From positions 1 to 5,909 of the forward strand of contig JAHJRK010000195.1 of the NCBI GenBank assembly GCA_018830925.1: 5,909 nucleotides of DNA, in the 5' to 3' direction. This document shows positions 4,238-5,909 of this stretch, piece by piece (the stretch's first letter is position 1; each line of letters begins with the position of its first letter). The notes under the pieces are model-generated. The model was not told where the DNA came from, did not search any database, and saw nothing but the letters and a program-made list of their open reading frames with translations. The position numbers and the translations under genes were made by a program. Source of the stretch: Pseudomonadota bacterium. GTDB taxonomy: Bacteria > Desulfobacterota > Desulfobacteria > Desulfobacterales > RPRI01.

Positions 4238-5839
4238 TCACTGATACCTATAAACGTTCGCCGCGTCCGGAGAAAACCCGGCTTTCAGCACCCTGTCCAA
4301 TGCCTTTTCCGATATCGTCTTGGGAATAATTTCAATCACCTGGATATATGAAGGAATGGAATTGGGCGGCAGATCTTTTCTGCATTTTTCAAAAACGCTT
4401 TTAACTTCTATATTCTTTCCTTCAAACGGAGAAACAGCCGCAACAATATCACTTTCACCGGGCGCGCCTGATGCGGCTGGAATTCCATAAACACAGACTT
4501 CGCTTACATCAGGATGCTCACCTATTACCTTTTCTATGTGATCCGGCTGGATAAAGTCTCCTGCCCTGCGCAGTTCGTTTCCCTTTCTGAAATCGAAATA
4601 ATACCATCCCTTTTCATCCCTGTGCACCATATCCCCTGTTCTTAGCCATCCTCCCCGCGTCTTTTCTGCAGATGCTTCGGGTTTACCGAGATAATCCACC
4701 TTTGTTTCACCTTTCGTCAACCGCACGATCAATTCACCGGTCTGCCCGTTCGTAACCTGGTTGTCATTTTCATCCACAACCTTGAATTCCATCATGCCGG
4801 GAAGCGGTTTTCCAAATGAACCGACAGGCCCCTGTCCGGGCGCTTTGTAAGCAAATCCTCCTTCAACTGCTCCGTACCATTCCAGAATTTTAACTTCGAA
4901 TCGTTTTTCAAAATCTTCCCATATGGAGGCAGGCGTCCCCGCGCTTATGACAACGCGGACAGGGTTATCGGCGTCATTATCGCGCAGCGGTTCATTATAA
5001 ATTCCACCCATCATCCCGCCAAGGAGCGAGAAAGAGGTGCAGCCATACTTCCGGCATATGTCCCAGATCCTGCTTTTCGTGAAACCCGGGCTGAATACCG
5101 CCTTTATGCCTGCAGCAAGGGCAGGAAATAATGTGACGGCCTGGGAATTCCCATGCGTAAGAGAAAGGCCGGTATAAAGGATATCCTTAGGAGTATATTT
5201 CCAGACAAGCCTTGTCACTATCATGAAAAGCCCGAACCTGTTGTTCCGTATCATAACCCCTTTCGGGTCTCCGGTAGTTCCGGAAGTATATATGATCTGC
5301 ATCGGGTGGCGGACATCCATGATTTTCTGTTCGACCGGATCCCAGCTTTTTACAAGGACTTCATTTAAAACCGGATATTTTGGCGATACGGAAACGCCCT
5401 GCTCATCCCGGTAGACAACGCAAACAAGTTTTATATTCGGAAGGTCCTTCAACACCTCTTCAAGATGACAAAGCATCTCTCCTGAGACGATAATCGCTTT
5501 CGCCTTTGAATTATCTAGAAAATAGCGCAACCGTTCGCCCCGGCTCCTCGGATCTATGGGAACCATTATTGCGCCTATGACAGGTCCCGCAAGCATGGCA
5601 TACACAAATTCAGGGTGATTGCGCATAAAGACGGCATAGACATCGCCCTTTTCAATTCCGTTTTGCAGGAAAAGTCTCGCAATCCTGTTTGAATTCTCGT
5701 AAAGGTCTTTGTACGTGAGGATATCTTCTCCGTGAACCCCTTTTTCAAATACGAAAAGCTCCTTGTCCGGATTATCTTCGGCTTTTATTTCAAGCAGGTG
5801 GGATACGATGGCCTGGTTAAGATATGCCTTGGAACTCAT
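4238..5839 (-). CDS. AMP-forming acyl-CoA ligase (ANL superfamily)
   Basis: A 533-residue AMP-binding synthetase that would activate a carboxylic acid with ATP and CoA to acyl-CoA through an acyl-adenylate, the entry step of the pathway. Motifs in order: phosphate-binding YTSGTTGDPKGV (184-195), EWYGAVEGG (320-328) with the E that contacts ATP/Mg, GWLRTGD (397-403) with the ribose-binding Asp403, and the hinge DFRKGNELRRAGDFIQPDHI (416-435). The C-terminal catalytic Lys is K512 in PKTISEKAL; the family usually has TxxGK here, so the Gly before Lys is Glu511. Overall style resembles carnitine/crotonobetaine-type or cyclic-acid CoA ligases, but substrate cannot be assigned. ATG at 5839 is preceded by AAAGGAG about 8 bases upstream. 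It begins 17 bp after the stop of the partial upstream gene, suggesting co-transcription, and is followed by a 203-bp gap with a MITE-like element. Length is normal and no frameshift is seen. Confidence 0.92.
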   Translation of the reverse strand: MSSKAYLNQAIVSHLLEIKAEDNPDKELFVFEKGVHGEDILTYKDLYENSNRIARLFLQNGIEKGDVYAVFMRNHPEFVYAMLAGPVIGAIMVPIDPRSRGERLRYFLDNSKAKAIIVSGEMLCHLEEVLKDLPNIKLVCVVYRDEQGVSVSPKYPVLNEVLVKSWDPVEQKIMDVRHPMQIIYTSGTTGDPKGVMIRNNRFGLFMIVTRLVWKYTPKDILYTGLSLTHGNSQAVTLFPALAAGIKAVFSPGFTKSRIWDICRKYGCTSFSLLGGMMGGIYNEPLRDNDADNPVRVVISAGTPASIWEDFEKRFEVKILEWYGAVEGGFAYKAPGQGPVGSFGKPLPGMMEFKVVDENDNQVTNGQTGELIVRLTKGETKVDYLGKPEASAEKTRGGWLRTGDMVHRDEKGWYYFDFRKGNELRRAGDFIQPDHIEKVIGEHPDVSEVCVYGIPAASGAPGESDIVAAVSPFEGKNIEVKSVFEKCRKDLPPNSIPSYIQVIEIIPKTISEKALDRVLKAGFSPDAANVYRYQ

Positions 5840-5856
5840 AAAATTCTCTCCTTTAA

Positions 5857-5909
5857 CTACTCGACCGCGCCGATAAATCCCCTGTTGTAAGTCGGGAATT
5901 CCTTGTTGA
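5857..5909 (-). CDS. C-terminal end of an unidentified upstream gene
   Basis: One minus-strand frame entering from the right edge reads NKEFPTYNRGFIGAVE and stops at TAG (5859-5857), 17 bp before the ligase ATG, a spacing just large enough for the ligase ribosome binding site. The other frames look less protein-like or run on into the ligase start. The short gap and shared strand suggest the operon begins further upstream. Sixteen residues are too few to name the family. That the frame is real is an inference from spacing and composition. Confidence 0.5.
   Translation of the reverse strand, partial: NKEFPTYNRGFIGAVE

Noticed and set aside
4072..4329. 85-codon plus-strand open frame across the ligase-dehydrogenase gap
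   Set aside because: It overlaps the end of the ligase on the opposite strand, has no clear ribosome binding site, and most of it is the complement of the inverted-repeat element. It is more likely a shadow than a gene.

Overview
The window looks like chromosomal DNA of an anaerobic, metabolically versatile bacterium, most likely a Desulfobacterota (former Deltaproteobacteria) relative. This is inferred from the gene set, moderate GC content, strong AGGAGG-type ribosome binding sites and the style of the intergenic repeats; no marker gene in the window proves it. Every gene I can support is on the minus strand, so the biological reading order is right to left.

Layout in transcription order: (i) 5909-5857, the last 16 codons of an unidentified upstream gene; (ii) 5839-4238, an AMP-forming acyl-CoA ligase; (iii) a 203-bp gap holding a 165-bp MITE-like element with imperfect inverted termini; (iv) 4034-2814, an acyl-CoA dehydrogenase with an atypical catalytic region; (v) a 136-bp gap with a 56-bp array of 7-bp units; (vi) 2677-1436, an SCP2-type thiolase; (vii) 1405-593, a short-chain dehydrogenase/reductase; (viii) a 312-bp regulatory-looking gap with a promoter candidate, an AT palindrome and two hairpins; (ix) 280-1, the N-terminus of a membrane-anchored DUF748/AsmA-like protein that runs off the left edge.

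The four complete genes read as a CoA-dependent, beta-oxidation-like catabolic operon: the ligase activates a carboxylic acid, the dehydrogenase introduces a double bond, the SDR is suited to oxidising a 3-hydroxyacyl-CoA, and the thiolase-like enzyme would cleave the 3-oxoacyl-CoA. The hydratase step and the electron-transfer flavoprotein are not in the window. The substrate cannot be told from sequence; aromatic, alicyclic, steroid-side-chain and branched acids are all possible. The DUF748 gene looks like a separate transcription unit.

The least ordinary parts are the two intercistronic gaps. One contains a compact inverted-repeat element that is exactly 55 codons long in one frame with a single stop; the other contains a heptamer array. 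Both gaps share an 11-bp word close to the next gene's ribosome binding site. No complete novel multi-gene system is evident.
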